Shown here piece by piece: positions 16,777 to 26,137 of a stretch of DNA of 64,000 nucleotides (position 1 is the stretch's first letter; every line of letters starts with the position of its first letter). Source of the stretch: Mannheimia indoligenes (GTDB lineage: Bacteria; Pseudomonadota; Gammaproteobacteria; Enterobacterales; Pasteurellaceae); the NCBI RefSeq assembly GCF_036880405.1, contig NZ_JBAJJM010000011.1:28987-92986 (forward strand). The letters run 5' to 3'. A program made the translations under genes and the position numbers. Below the pieces are notes generated by a model that did no database searches, had not been told where the DNA came from, and worked only from the letters and a program-made list of their open reading frames with translations.

Positions 16777-18153
16777 ATGAAAATTATCATTTTAGGTGCA
16801 GGACAAGCAGGCTCTACACTGGCAGAAAATTTAGTGAGTGAAGATAACGATATTGTTTTAATCGACAACGATCCTGCACGCTTAGACAAGTTAAAAGATA
16901 AGCACGATTTACAAGTTATTCGTGGTGAATTTGCTTCTCCTCGAACACTCCGAGATGCGGGAGCAAATGATGCAGATTTATTAGTTGCCGTTACCAGTAG
17001 CGATGAAGTAAATATGATTGCTTGCCAAATTGCCTATACGCTATTTAATGTTCCGACCAAAATTGCTCGTATTCGTAATGCCGATTATGTGAGAGAAAGA
17101 GAGCGACTATTTAATAATGATGTGTTGCCAATTGATCACATTATCGCTCCGGAAATTTTAGTAAAAGAAGATATTCTACGCCTTATTCACTATCCGGGAG
17201 CATTGCAAATTACCCAATTTGCCAATGAATTAGTGAGCATTGTAAACGTAAAAGCCTATTATGGCGGACCGCTAGTGGGCTACCCAATTTCCGCATTGCG
17301 AGATCACCTCCCACACATTGAAGCTCGTATTGTGGCGATTTTCCGACAAGATAAAGCAATTGTGCCACAAGGTTCAACTATTATTGAAGCAGGTGATGAA
17401 GTCTTTTTCATCTGTGCTACTCAACATATCCGAGCGGTAATGGGGGAACTACAACGCCTAGATAAGCCCCATAAACGTATTATGATTGTAGGTGGTGGGA
17501 GTATTGGTTCGTCTCTGGCACGAGATTTGGAAGATCAATATCGAGTTAAAATTATTGAACGCAATCCAAAACTAGCCGAAAAGTTAGCAGAGAAACTCTC
17601 CAACACACTTGTTTTAACAGGTGATGCTTCTGATGAAGAATTATTGTTTGAAGAGCATATCGAAAATATCGATTTATTCCTTGCAGTAACGAGCGATGAC
17701 GAAGCCAATATTATGTCCGCACTACTGGCAAAACGGCTAGGTGCAAAAAAAGTGATTATTTTGGTGCAGCGTTCGGCTTATCTACACCTTATTCAAGGTG
17801 GTACTATTGATATTGCAATCTCTCCACAGCAAGCTACGATTTCAGCTCTTGCGAGCTATGTGAGAAAAGGCGATATTTTGCAAGTTTCCTCCCTCAAGCT
17901 CGGCGTTGCAGGAGCGGTAGAAATTATTGCTCACGGCGATGAAAGCTCTTCAAAAGTGGTAGGCAGACAAATCCGAGAAATAAAACTGCCACAAGGTGCA
18001 ATTGTAGGTGCGGTAGTGCGAGGCGAAGAAGTTATTATTGCCCACAAATCTACCGTCATTCAAGAAAACGACCGAGTTATTATTTTTGTAAACGATAAGA
18101 AACAAATAGACGAAATTGAAAAACTGTTCCAACTTGGGGTGTTTTTCTTATAA
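16777..18153 (+). CDS. trkA: Trk potassium uptake regulator TrkA
   Basis: Peripheral membrane NAD(H)-binding subunit of the Trk/Ktr-type K+ uptake system. The 458-residue protein is two tandem RCK modules, each a Rossmann RCK_N domain (GAGQAGSTLA at 7-16; GGGSIGSSLA near 239-248) followed by an RCK_C ligand domain. Length matches E. coli TrkA (458). It is coupled to rsmB with no gap, the rsmB-trkA order known from enterics and Haemophilus, and is followed by a strong terminator. The membrane subunit TrkH is not in the window. Confidence 0.96.
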   Translation: MKIIILGAGQAGSTLAENLVSEDNDIVLIDNDPARLDKLKDKHDLQVIRGEFASPRTLRDAGANDADLLVAVTSSDEVNMIACQIAYTLFNVPTKIARIRNADYVRERERLFNNDVLPIDHIIAPEILVKEDILRLIHYPGALQITQFANELVSIVNVKAYYGGPLVGYPISALRDHLPHIEARIVAIFRQDKAIVPQGSTIIEAGDEVFFICATQHIRAVMGELQRLDKPHKRIMIVGGGSIGSSLARDLEDQYRVKIIERNPKLAEKLAEKLSNTLVLTGDASDEELLFEEHIENIDLFLAVTSDDEANIMSALLAKRLGAKKVIILVQRSAYLHLIQGGTIDIAISPQQATISALASYVRKGDILQVSSLKLGVAGAVEIIAHGDESSSKVVGRQIREIKLPQGAIVGAVVRGEEVIIAHKSTVIQENDRVIIFVNDKKQIDEIEKLFQLGVFFL

Positions 18154-18157
18154 AGGA

Positions 18158-18190
18158 AAAGAGCATTGTGTTAGTACAATGCTCTTTTTC
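18158..18190 (+). terminator. Terminator after trkA
   Basis: AAAGAGCATTGT (18158-18169) pairs with ACAATGCTCTTT (18176-18187) over a 6-nt loop and runs into T residues. Confidence 0.88.
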
Positions 18191-18230
18191 GTTTGCAAAT
18201 TTTTAAGCAAATATTACCGCTTGTAGTTGA

Positions 18231-18881
18231 TTAACGGAAAGGTTGATCTAACGGCACTTCTGCATCAGGTTCACGTGTAATGCGGTTACGCAAATCACGG
18301 CGGATAACCTCAATAGTCCAGAACCAGAAAATATGACCTACTAATTCTGAAATGTGTTCGTATAAAGGCCATTCAGCAACAGGTGGTGTTAATCCTAAAG
18401 CAGGGAATGTGATGTAGTGAACACAGATGTTTGCAATAATACCCGCACCAATACCTTGCCAGAATTTAATTTTTGGGAAAATTTCCGCAACGATACAGTA
18501 ACCAATCGCAAATACTAAAGAGAAGATCATATGGGTTACACCGATTGAGTTGAATGGGTGATCTGCAAAGGTAAAGGCAACGGTGTTGTAAGGGTCGATG
18601 CCGATATAATCACGCAAGAACACCGCCGGTGGGTTTAAAAACGCACGTGAACACTCTTGTAATGCAATTGTTTTGGCGGCAACTTGATCTGCTGCGGCAT
18701 TCATTGCATCTAAAACAGGCTGTGGACAAGCTGCGGTGAATAAATCAATCGGGCTACGTGGTGGGAATGGATGCTCTGCTCCCCATTTTACAAATGCTGA
18801 GATAATACCTGCAATAATACCGATAAATACAGCTAAACCATAACGGCGACGGTTTGGGTTTGTTTGTTGGAAAATACTCAT
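18231..18881 (-). CDS. yagU: YagU-family inner-membrane protein (DUF1440)
   Basis: A 216-residue membrane protein close to E. coli YagU throughout. Shared segments include an N-terminal NRRRYGLAVFIG with the first TM helix, FVKWGAEHPFPPRSPID, GVTHMIFSLVFAIGYC (third helix) and the C-terminal HIFWFWTIEVIRRDLRNRIT. Four TM helices are likely. YagU is linked to acid resistance in E. coli but its mechanism is unknown. It is a single-gene unit convergent with trkA. About 250 bases separate it from aldA and hold only the aldA terminator. Confidence 0.9.
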   Translation of the reverse strand: MSIFQQTNPNRRRYGLAVFIGIIAGIISAFVKWGAEHPFPPRSPIDLFTAACPQPVLDAMNAAADQVAAKTIALQECSRAFLNPPAVFLRDYIGIDPYNTVAFTFADHPFNSIGVTHMIFSLVFAIGYCIVAEIFPKIKFWQGIGAGIIANICVHYITFPALGLTPPVAEWPLYEHISELVGHIFWFWTIEVIRRDLRNRITREPDAEVPLDQPFR

Positions 18882-19080
18882 AATGAAATCCTAATTTGAA
18901 AGAATTATTGTGTTACTCCATTTTATGAAACGTTATTTCACAATGGCAAGAGCATTTTGCACCTAATTAATTCAAATAGCAAATTAAATAATCAAGATGA
19001 GGTAATCATAAATAATTATTTAACTATTGAATAACATTTCATTCTTATTGTTTTCAATTTGGATACAAAATTGATTAAAA

Positions 19081-19115
19081 ATAACCCCGCTCAAAAATGA
19101 GTGGGGTTTTGAATT
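19081..19115 (-). terminator. Terminator downstream of aldA
   Basis: AACCCCGCTCA (19083-19093) pairs with TGAGTGGGGTT (19098-19108). On the minus strand the stem is followed by ATTTTTAAT, 20-45 nt after the aldA stop. The plus side is also T-rich, so it may work both ways. Confidence 0.82.
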
Positions 19116-19129
19116 TTTATCTTAAAAAA

Positions 19130-20575
19130 TTAGACTTTATCATCAAACTGTAAGTAAACGACTTGGGTTTGCAGGTATTCTTCCAAACCGTGTTTACCAT
19201 CTGCACCGCCAATGCCCGATTTACGCCAGCCTGCGTGGTAGCCTTGCATTGCTTCAAAGTTTTCACGGTTTACATAGGTTTCACCGAATTTCAGGCGAGA
19301 GATCACTTTCATCGCTTTATTGATATTTTGCGTATAAACCGAAGAGGTTAAGCCGTATTCACAGTCGTTGGCGAGTTTGATTGCCTCATCAATGGTTTCA
19401 AAAGTGGCAACAGGAATGACCGGTCCGAAGATTTCGTGCCTCATAATATCCATCGTGTTGTCCACATTATCGATGATAGTCGGTTCAAAATAGTAACCAG
19501 TACCTTCCACCGCTTTACCACCCAGCACTAAGTTACCACCTTGATGGATGGCGTGGCTCACCATTTCTTGTACTTTGTGCAAGCCTTTTTCATTCACCAT
19601 CGGTCCCATATCAATATCATCACGTTCTAATGGGTTGCCATATTTGACCGCTTGCATTTTCTCCACTAATTTTTGGATGAATTGCTCTTTGATGGATTTG
19701 TGAACATAAATACGTTCTGCACAGTTACACACCTGCCCTGAGTTGATCACACGAGAGTTTACTACTGCCGTTGCTGCGAGTTCTAAATCAGCATCATCTA
19801 ATACAATCGCAGGGGCTTTACCACCTAATTCTAAATTCACTTTGATGATATTTTTGCTTGCGGCTTCCATCACTTTTTGTCCTGCGAATTGGCTACCGGT
19901 AAACGACACCATTCCCACTTTTTCATTGCCGGAAAGTTCCGGACCGACTTCGTTGCCATAACCGGTTACTACGTTGAATACACCTTTTGGTAAACCGATT
20001 TGATGGACAATTTCTGAGAATAAAATCGCATTGTTTGGGGCATCTTCACTCGGTTTGATTACAATGGTGTTACCTGTTACTAAAGCCGGAGCCGCTTTAC
20101 GAGCGATTAAGAAGAACGGGAAGTTCCACGGCAGAATACCGGTGGTTACGCCAATCGCTTTTTTGTAGAGGAAAATATGCTCGTTTGGGCGGTCGCTTTG
20201 GATAATCTCGCCTTCATAACGGCGAGCCCATTCCGCCATATAGTCTAAATAGTCCGCAGTGAAGTGCACTTCAATGGTGGCGAGAGAAAGAGTTTTCCCC
20301 ATTTCTTCGGAAATCGTACGGGCAATTTCATCGGCACGTTCACGAATGCCTACCGCGATTTTACGCAGATATTGCCCACGTTGTACCGCAGGTAAACGTT
20401 CCCACGCTTCTTGTGCTGCCTCCGCAGCATCAATTGCAACTCTTGCATCGTTTTCCGAGCCTCGAGGTACTTCGGAAATTGCTTGTTCTGTTGCCGGGTT
20501 ATAAACCGCTAAGGTACGACCATCTAAAGCCGGTACGAATTCACCGTTAATGTACATTTGATAAGATTTAAACAT
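19130..20575 (-). CDS. aldA: Lactaldehyde dehydrogenase
   Basis: NAD-dependent oxidation of L-lactaldehyde to L-lactate, the aerobic outlet of L-fucose catabolism. The 481-residue ALDH (E. coli AldA 479) has the NAD-site GILPWNFPFFL (about 145-155), the catalytic Glu in LELGGKAP (about 254) and the catalytic Cys in SGQVCNCAERIYV (about 287-289), as in E. coli AldA. It has its own CRP site and is separated from fucO by a terminator, so it is probably a separate catabolite-controlled unit. AAAGGAG precedes the start. The glycolaldehyde or D-arabinose roles of AldA are also possible. Confidence 0.93.
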   Translation of the reverse strand: MFKSYQMYINGEFVPALDGRTLAVYNPATEQAISEVPRGSENDARVAIDAAEAAQEAWERLPAVQRGQYLRKIAVGIRERADEIARTISEEMGKTLSLATIEVHFTADYLDYMAEWARRYEGEIIQSDRPNEHIFLYKKAIGVTTGILPWNFPFFLIARKAAPALVTGNTIVIKPSEDAPNNAILFSEIVHQIGLPKGVFNVVTGYGNEVGPELSGNEKVGMVSFTGSQFAGQKVMEAASKNIIKVNLELGGKAPAIVLDDADLELAATAVVNSRVINSGQVCNCAERIYVHKSIKEQFIQKLVEKMQAVKYGNPLERDDIDMGPMVNEKGLHKVQEMVSHAIHQGGNLVLGGKAVEGTGYYFEPTIIDNVDNTMDIMRHEIFGPVIPVATFETIDEAIKLANDCEYGLTSSVYTQNINKAMKVISRLKFGETYVNRENFEAMQGYHAGWRKSGIGGADGKHGLEEYLQTQVVYLQFDDKV

Positions 20576-20681
20576 TATTTGCTCCTTTTATATCCGCTGT
20601 GGAAAAGTCATATTTATCATTGGCTAAGCGGCTCAAGTTTGCAAATGAATTGTTATTTTATTGTTAATATTGATGCATAAA

Positions 20682-20697
20682 TGTGAATAAGATCACA
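20682..20697. promoter_or_regulatory. Consensus CRP site upstream of aldA
   Basis: TGTGAATAAGATCACA is a perfect TGTGA-N6-TCACA site, 107-122 bp upstream of aldA on the minus strand. Confidence 0.82.
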
Positions 20698-20732
20698 TTT
20701 ATTTCGTATTCATAGCTGATTTATCACCAATA

Positions 20733-20773
20733 AAAATGCCCGATTTTTCACATTTGTGGAAAAATCGGGCGTT
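20733..20773 (-). terminator. Terminator downstream of fucO
   Basis: GCCCGATTTTT (20738-20748) pairs with AAAAATCGGGC (20760-20770). On the minus strand the stem is followed by ATTTTTATT. It insulates aldA from fucO. The same stem sequence occurs at two other terminators in the window. Confidence 0.82.
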
Positions 20774-20849
20774 ATATGAATGATATTTCGCCTTTGCTCA
20801 GAATAATACAAGCGGGTTATTTTGAGCAAAAATTTGCAACACACTGAAA

Positions 20850-22001
20850 TTAGAAGGCAATTTTATACACTTCTAACAATTCTTCAGGTGTGCAATCACG
20901 AGGGTTACCGCCAGTGCAAACATCATTGAAAGCATCGACTGATAATGCCGGCAAGTCTTCTTCTTTCACGCCGATTTGGTGAAGTTTTGGTGGAATACCT
21001 ACATCTTGTGATAGTTGTTGTACAGCTTGAATGGCGGCATTGCGGTATTCTTCTTGGGTCATTTCATCCACACCTTTAACACCCATCGCACGGGCAATTT
21101 CACGGTATTTTTCGCCGGTGTAGTTTTTGTTAAATTCCATTACATACGGAAGAAGAACCGCATTCGCAATACCGTGTGGGGTGTCGTAGTAAGCTGAAAG
21201 TGGGTGAGCCATACTATGCACTACGCCTAAGCCCACATTTGAGAAGCCCATACCTGCTACGTATTGACCGAGAGCCATTCCTTCAATATCTTTTGGATTT
21301 TTCTCGACCGCACCGCGTAGTGAACGGCTGATAAGTTCAATCGCTTTTAAGTGTAGTGCATCAGTTAATTCCCAAGCGGCTTTGGTAATGTAGCCTTCGA
21401 TTGCGTGGGTAAGTGCATCCATACCGGTTGCGGCAGCAAGGCTTTTCGGCATAGATTCCATCATATCCGGATCGACTAATGCGACTGCTGGCACATCGTG
21501 AACGTCCACACACACGAATTTACGTTTTTTCTCTTCGTCAGTGATAACGTAGTTAATCGTAACTTCTGCAGCTGTACCTGCGGTGGTTGGCACGGCAATA
21601 ATTGGTACACATTTTTTGTGGGTTGGGGCAACGCCTTCGAGTGAAAGCACATCGCTAAATTCAGGGTTATTGATGATGATACCAATCGCCTTCGCACTAT
21701 CAATTGGTGAGCCACCACCGATAGCGATCAGGTAATCCGCACCTGAGGCTTTAAATTTTTCTACGCCGGCTTTGATCACATCAACTGCCGGGTTGGCTTT
21801 CACTTCATCAAAAATTTCATAAGGTAGATTTTCTGCATCAAGTAAGTCAGTTACTTTTTGTGCAACATTAAACTTGATAAGATCTTTGTCTGTAACGACA
21901 AGAGCTTTATTGAAACTGCGACTTTTCACTTCGTGAACAATGTGTTGAATTGCTCCTTTACCGTGATAGCTGGTTTCGTTAAGGATCAGACGATTTGACA
22001 T
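20850..22001 (-). CDS. fucO: Lactaldehyde reductase (1,2-propanediol oxidoreductase)
   Basis: Iron-dependent group III alcohol dehydrogenase that reduces L-lactaldehyde to L-1,2-propanediol under anaerobic conditions. The 383-residue length matches E. coli FucO. The cofactor loop GGGSPIDSAKA (about 97-107) and the metal ligands in GMDALTHAIEGY (Asp and His, about 195-206) and VHSMAHPLSAYYDTPHG (His near 263 and 277) are present. It follows fucP after a terminator-like hairpin and has its own ribosome site AGAGGA. Confidence 0.95.
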   Translation of the reverse strand: MSNRLILNETSYHGKGAIQHIVHEVKSRSFNKALVVTDKDLIKFNVAQKVTDLLDAENLPYEIFDEVKANPAVDVIKAGVEKFKASGADYLIAIGGGSPIDSAKAIGIIINNPEFSDVLSLEGVAPTHKKCVPIIAVPTTAGTAAEVTINYVITDEEKKRKFVCVDVHDVPAVALVDPDMMESMPKSLAAATGMDALTHAIEGYITKAAWELTDALHLKAIELISRSLRGAVEKNPKDIEGMALGQYVAGMGFSNVGLGVVHSMAHPLSAYYDTPHGIANAVLLPYVMEFNKNYTGEKYREIARAMGVKGVDEMTQEEYRNAAIQAVQQLSQDVGIPPKLHQIGVKEEDLPALSVDAFNDVCTGGNPRDCTPEELLEVYKIAF

Positions 22002-22078
22002 AATATTTTCCTCTTAATTTAAAAAATAAATTTGGTTCTATCAACCTTGCAAGCGGTCATTTTTCACTATTTTTTTGC

Positions 22079-22105
22079 AAAAAAGCGGGCTTTTTGCCCG
22101 CTTGT
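22079..22105 (-). terminator. Hairpin between fucP and fucO
   Basis: AAGCGGGC (22083-22090) and GCCCGCTT (22096-22103) form a stem, followed on the minus strand by TTTTGCAAAAAAA. It ends or attenuates the fucIKUAP transcript before fucO. The arm resembles a variant uptake signal. Confidence 0.78.
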
Positions 22106-22112
22106 ATATAGA

Positions 22113-23402
22113 TTATTTTAATAACACTTTCCAGCAACGATAGCCGTAGATTGCTATGGCTACAAAACAGATAAGCGGAAGAATGAATGAGAAATTAACT
22201 GCTGGCATACCAGCCACTGAACCTTGGTCGATAATCCAGCCTTGTAGAGGTGGCATTAATGCACCACCTACAATCGCCATTACTAAACCAGCTGCACCTA
22301 ATGTAGACTCTTCGCCTTGACCATCTAATGCGATGCCGTAAATGGTTGGGAACATCAGAGACATAAAGCCAGAGGTTAAGACTAAGCAGTATAGTCCACC
22401 TATTCCGTCAATAAAGATTACACCGAGAATACTGAAGAAACCACCTACTGCGAAGAGAAACAACATTAATTCAGCTTTTAAATATTTCATTAATGCGGTG
22501 CTGATAAAACGGCTGGTGATAAATAATGCCATTGCCACAATATTCCAGTTTTGTGCTTCAGCTTTAGTTAAACCGATGCGTTCTGCATATTGAATAATAA
22601 ATGTCCAGCACATAATTTGTACGCCCACGTAGAATACTTGAGCAATCACTCCTTCACGGTAGCGAGCATTAGCAATTAAGCGATTGAATGACTCTTTTAC
22701 CGAAATACGGGCTGCTGATTCCACTTTCGTTGCAGGCATTTTGTATAACGCAATGATGATAAATACCGCAACAACCACTAAACCGATCACAACGTATGGG
22801 TTACGAATCATCGCTAAATCGTGTGTTTTAACCACTGCTTTTTCTGCTGCGGATAGGCTATTGAATAATAAGTTACCTGCTGCATCGCGTTTTTCAGATT
22901 CCAGATTGGTTAATACGATTTGTGAAGCAACAAACATACCTGTAATCGAACCTAGTGGATTGAATGATTGAGCAAGGTTTAAACGGCGTGTTGCAGTTGC
23001 TGGATCACCCATTGAAAGAATGTATGGGTTTGCTGTCGTTTCTAAGAATGCTAAACCAAAAGTTAAAATGTAAAGCGACCAAAGAAAGAACGAGAACTGC
23101 TCATACATTGCGGCAGGAATAAATAAGAATGCCCCGATAGCATAAAGTGCTAAACCTAATAGCACTCCTGCTTTATAGCTGTAACGGCTGGCAAAAAGTG
23201 CGGCTGGAATTGCCATTGTACCGTAACCTCCATAGAAAGCGAACTGAACGAGAGCTGCCTCAGAGGCGGGAATTTCCATCACAGTTTGGAACACCGCTAC
23301 CATAGGGTTGGTAATATCATTTGCAAAACCCCAAAGAGCAAATAATGTGGTAATTAAAATAAATGGCACTACAAATTTTTTCTCAAGAACTTTAGCTGTC
23401 AT
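22113..23402 (-). CDS. fucP: L-fucose:H+ symporter
   Basis: Major facilitator permease importing L-fucose with protons. The 429-residue protein has 12 predicted TM helices. Asp in LWGFANDITNPM (about residue 29) and Glu in FLETTANPYIL (about 119) correspond to the key Asp46 and Glu135 of E. coli FucP. The N-terminus is shorter than in E. coli FucP. It is the last gene of the fucIKUAP run, 32 nt after fucA, with AGGAATG upstream of the start. Confidence 0.95.
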   Translation of the reverse strand: MTAKVLEKKFVVPFILITTLFALWGFANDITNPMVAVFQTVMEIPASEAALVQFAFYGGYGTMAIPAALFASRYSYKAGVLLGLALYAIGAFLFIPAAMYEQFSFFLWSLYILTFGLAFLETTANPYILSMGDPATATRRLNLAQSFNPLGSITGMFVASQIVLTNLESEKRDAAGNLLFNSLSAAEKAVVKTHDLAMIRNPYVVIGLVVVAVFIIIALYKMPATKVESAARISVKESFNRLIANARYREGVIAQVFYVGVQIMCWTFIIQYAERIGLTKAEAQNWNIVAMALFITSRFISTALMKYLKAELMLFLFAVGGFFSILGVIFIDGIGGLYCLVLTSGFMSLMFPTIYGIALDGQGEESTLGAAGLVMAIVGGALMPPLQGWIIDQGSVAGMPAVNFSFILPLICFVAIAIYGYRCWKVLLK

Positions 23403-23434
23403 AGGACATTCCTTCTGTTTGCATTATTGGTTTA

Positions 23435-24085
23435 TTATTTTTCTTCAACCCAAGAGCCGTAGGATTTAAATTTTTCTAATACGATATCCATCTGTGCTTT
23501 ATTTAAGGTTGGAATTGGCTTGCCGGTAGCAAGAAGTTTTAAATACCATTCGGCGATCACTTCCACTTCATGTGCCACACCTAAGGCTTTATCAAGGGTT
23601 TTGTCTGCAGTAATTAAACCGTGGTGAGCAAGCAAAATCGCTTTGCTGCCTTTGATGCCTTCACGTACATAACCTGCTAATTCGTTTGTACCGAAAGGGG
23701 CATAAGGCACGCAAGGAATATGGTCTGTACCGGTGCAAGCGATCATATAGTGGATTGCCGGAATCGGTTCACCGAAAATAGACACTGCCGCACAGTTTTT
23801 CGCGTGGTTGTGAACCACCGCATTTAATTCAGGGCGAGCTTCATACACCGCCAAGTGGAATTGCCATTCGCTTGAAGGGAGTTTTCCCTCTTCGTGTTTG
23901 CCGTTGGCATCAACGAACACAATAGACTCTTCGGTCATTTCTTCATAAGGGGTGCCGGTTGGGGTAATCAACATACCGTTTTGGTAGCGGACACTCACAT
24001 TACCTGCGGTACCTTGGTTTAACCCTAGTTTCGTCATTTCAAGACAAGTATCTATGATTTGTCTTGAGAGCTGCTGTCTGTTCAT
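23435..24085 (-). CDS. fucA: L-fuculose-1-phosphate aldolase
   Basis: Zinc class II aldolase that splits L-fuculose-1-P into dihydroxyacetone phosphate and L-lactaldehyde. The 216-residue protein (E. coli 215) shows the catalytic Glu in SSEWQFHLAVY (about 73), the zinc histidines in VVHNHAKNC (about 92 and 94) and AHHGLI (about 155). The start has AAAAGGAG 7 nt upstream. It lies between fucU (58 nt, containing an uptake-signal core) and fucP (32 nt). Confidence 0.96.
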   Translation of the reverse strand: MNRQQLSRQIIDTCLEMTKLGLNQGTAGNVSVRYQNGMLITPTGTPYEEMTEESIVFVDANGKHEEGKLPSSEWQFHLAVYEARPELNAVVHNHAKNCAAVSIFGEPIPAIHYMIACTGTDHIPCVPYAPFGTNELAGYVREGIKGSKAILLAHHGLITADKTLDKALGVAHEVEVIAEWYLKLLATGKPIPTLNKAQMDIVLEKFKSYGSWVEEK

Positions 24086-24143
24086 AATAAACTCCTTTTA
24101 ATTTGTAAAAAATTTGATGTTTTTAACCGCTTGTAATCGGCGA

Positions 24144-24578
24144 TTAAGGCACAGGCGTTACGCCTTTTTTAATAATAATGTTGCCGTATTTCGCCAATTC
24201 GCCTGTGATCACCACAGCGTAAGCGGTTTTAGCTCGGTCGTAGAAGGCAAAGCGTTCCACTCGTTCGACTTTCGGTGCTACACCATTTACTTTTTTAATC
24301 GCAGCGAGATAACGCTCTTCCACGCTTGGGTCGAGAGAATCGCCCGGCACGGCTTGCATCATCGCAAGTGGGGCTTCTACATATTGGTCAAATTCAAACA
24401 AAGCAGAAATGCCTTCTAATAAAGTTGCAACACTTAAACCGTCTGCACGAATCACTTTTTGATGAATGGAATGTGCCGGGAAGTGAGCATCTGAAAGAAC
24501 CAATTCATCACCGTGCCCCATTTCCGCTAATACTTTTAATAATTCCGGAGAAATTGCCGGGTGGATACCTTTTAACAT
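24144..24578 (-). CDS. fucU: L-fucose mutarotase
   Basis: Interconverts alpha- and beta-L-fucose so that the isomerase receives the right anomer. The 144-residue RbsD/FucU protein has the catalytic His22 in EMGHGDELVLSDAHFPA and the C-terminal YGNIIIKKGV. GGAG lies upstream of the start. It follows fucK by 9 nt, so the two are translationally close. Confidence 0.95.
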   Translation of the reverse strand: MLKGIHPAISPELLKVLAEMGHGDELVLSDAHFPAHSIHQKVIRADGLSVATLLEGISALFEFDQYVEAPLAMMQAVPGDSLDPSVEERYLAAIKKVNGVAPKVERVERFAFYDRAKTAYAVVITGELAKYGNIIIKKGVTPVP

Positions 24579-24587
24579 TTCAAACTC

Positions 24588-26021
24588 CTATTTATAAAAA
24601 TCGCTGTTGGCTGACGGCTCAACTCGTTTTACATTTGGTTTCATTGCTTGTTGTGCGGCATTTGGATTTTCAAACACTCCCGCACCGGCAAAGGTAAACA
24701 TTGCTGCACCCAACACGGTACTTTCAGGGAAATCCACCACATCAATCGGGCGATTTAACACATCAGCACGGATTTGGTTCCATAACGCATTTTTGGAGCC
24801 TCCACCTACGCAAATTAGGCTTTCAGCATTAAAATTGCTGATTTCTTGTAGTAAATCTAAGCCTTCTTTTAAGCGATACGCCATATATTCCAAGCCTGCA
24901 CGGTAAATTTCACCACGAGGGGTGTGCATTGATAAACCGATAATCGAGCCTGTGTGGCCGGTTGTACCGTCAAAGTTACCCACTAATTTCACACCGTTGG
25001 AGCCGGCAGGCACTTCGCTGGCTTCATTAATCATAGTGGTGTAGTAGTTTGGTGTACCCGCTACATCAGAGAAGAAACGTTTACCAAACCACTCCATCAC
25101 ACCAGAGGCAACCCATTGCACGCCCGGGTTGAAGTAGCCAGCTTGGCTGTCAAATTCAATGGTTAAACCGTTTTGAACGAATTGCCATTCCGGTTTCGCT
25201 TGTGGGGTGCGAACCATTAAAATTTCCCAAGTACCGGAGCTTAAAACCGGTTGGTTGTAACCAGCACCTGAACCAAAAATGGCGAATTGGGTGTCGTGTC
25301 CGCAAGAAATTACAGGAATTTGACCGCTTAAACCGAGCTCAATGGAAATGTCTCCTTTTAATGTTCCCACAACCTCTCCCGCACTTTTCATCGGTGGGAA
25401 TTGGTTTTCGTTTAAGCCAAGTAAATCCAAGACTTCTTTATCCCAATGGTCGCTTTCAATGTTGGTTATCATTGAGGTGCCAGCCATTGTGCGGTCTGTG
25501 CTTTTTATACCTGTTAAGCGGTAGGTTAAAATTGAGGAAATAAATAAGAAACTGTCCGCTTGAGCATAAATTTCAGGTTTGTTGCGTTTAAGCCATAAGA
25601 GCTTAAATAACGTATTGAAACTGTAATGACCGACCCCGTTACGTCGATATAGTGCCTCCACATCAATATCGTTAGCGATATTTTCCATAATCGGTAAGGT
25701 TCTCGGGCATTTCCAAGAAATAATCGGATAAAGTTGATTGCCGGCTTTATCGAAAAGTGTACCGTCCACGCCAAAAGTGGTAACTGAAATCCCAACAATC
25801 TCTTTTCGTTGTTGTTCTGAAAGTTGAGAGAGCGTTTGTTTGGCACAGGTCATCAGTTTTGACCAGATTTCTTCAATATCCCAAATATGGAATTCAGGAT
25901 TTTCTGCACCCGGTTGTGTATTATTCGGTAAGTGATGTGCCGCCACAATTTGACCGGTTTGGTCGATTGCAATAGTGCGAAGGTTTGTAGCACCACAGTC
26001 AAAAATAAGGGCAATAGACAT
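24588..26021 (-). CDS. fucK: L-fuculokinase
   Basis: FGGY-family kinase that makes L-fuculose-1-phosphate. The 477-residue protein starts MSIALIFDCGATNLR (ATP site, Asp8) and has the C-terminal ATP loop CVGGGSKNALWNQ (about 401-413). The start was placed at the ATG at 26021, with AAGGGGA upstream; a 12-residue extension to 26057 lacks family similarity. It lies between fucI (116 nt, including a small hairpin and an uptake-signal pair) and fucU. Confidence 0.95.
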   Translation of the reverse strand: MSIALIFDCGATNLRTIAIDQTGQIVAAHHLPNNTQPGAENPEFHIWDIEEIWSKLMTCAKQTLSQLSEQQRKEIVGISVTTFGVDGTLFDKAGNQLYPIISWKCPRTLPIMENIANDIDVEALYRRNGVGHYSFNTLFKLLWLKRNKPEIYAQADSFLFISSILTYRLTGIKSTDRTMAGTSMITNIESDHWDKEVLDLLGLNENQFPPMKSAGEVVGTLKGDISIELGLSGQIPVISCGHDTQFAIFGSGAGYNQPVLSSGTWEILMVRTPQAKPEWQFVQNGLTIEFDSQAGYFNPGVQWVASGVMEWFGKRFFSDVAGTPNYYTTMINEASEVPAGSNGVKLVGNFDGTTGHTGSIIGLSMHTPRGEIYRAGLEYMAYRLKEGLDLLQEISNFNAESLICVGGGSKNALWNQIRADVLNRPIDVVDFPESTVLGAAMFTFAGAGVFENPNAAQQAMKPNVKRVEPSANSDFYK

Positions 26022-26046
26022 AGGTTTTCCCCTTGTTATTTCCTTG

Positions 26047-26070
26047 TAGGGACGCACTATGGCGTCCGTA
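26047..26070. repeat. REP-like short palindrome in the fucI-fucK gap
   Basis: TAGGGACGC (26047-26055) and GGCGTCC (26061-26067) form a small hairpin. A close relative stands at 52286-52307 after mtlR, suggesting a dispersed palindromic repeat family. Confidence 0.5.
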
Positions 26071-26087
26071 TCGTTTTAGGTTTGATC

Positions 26088-26130
26088 AAGCGGTCTTATT
26101 TGCAAATTTTTTTACAAATTTAACCGCTTG
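26088..26130. repeat. Inverted uptake-signal pair in the fucI-fucK gap
   Basis: AAGCGGT at 26088-26094 and ACCGCTT at 26123-26129 face each other across an A/T-rich segment. It may attenuate transcription between fucI and fucK. Confidence 0.7.
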
Positions 26131-26137
26131 TAAGTGC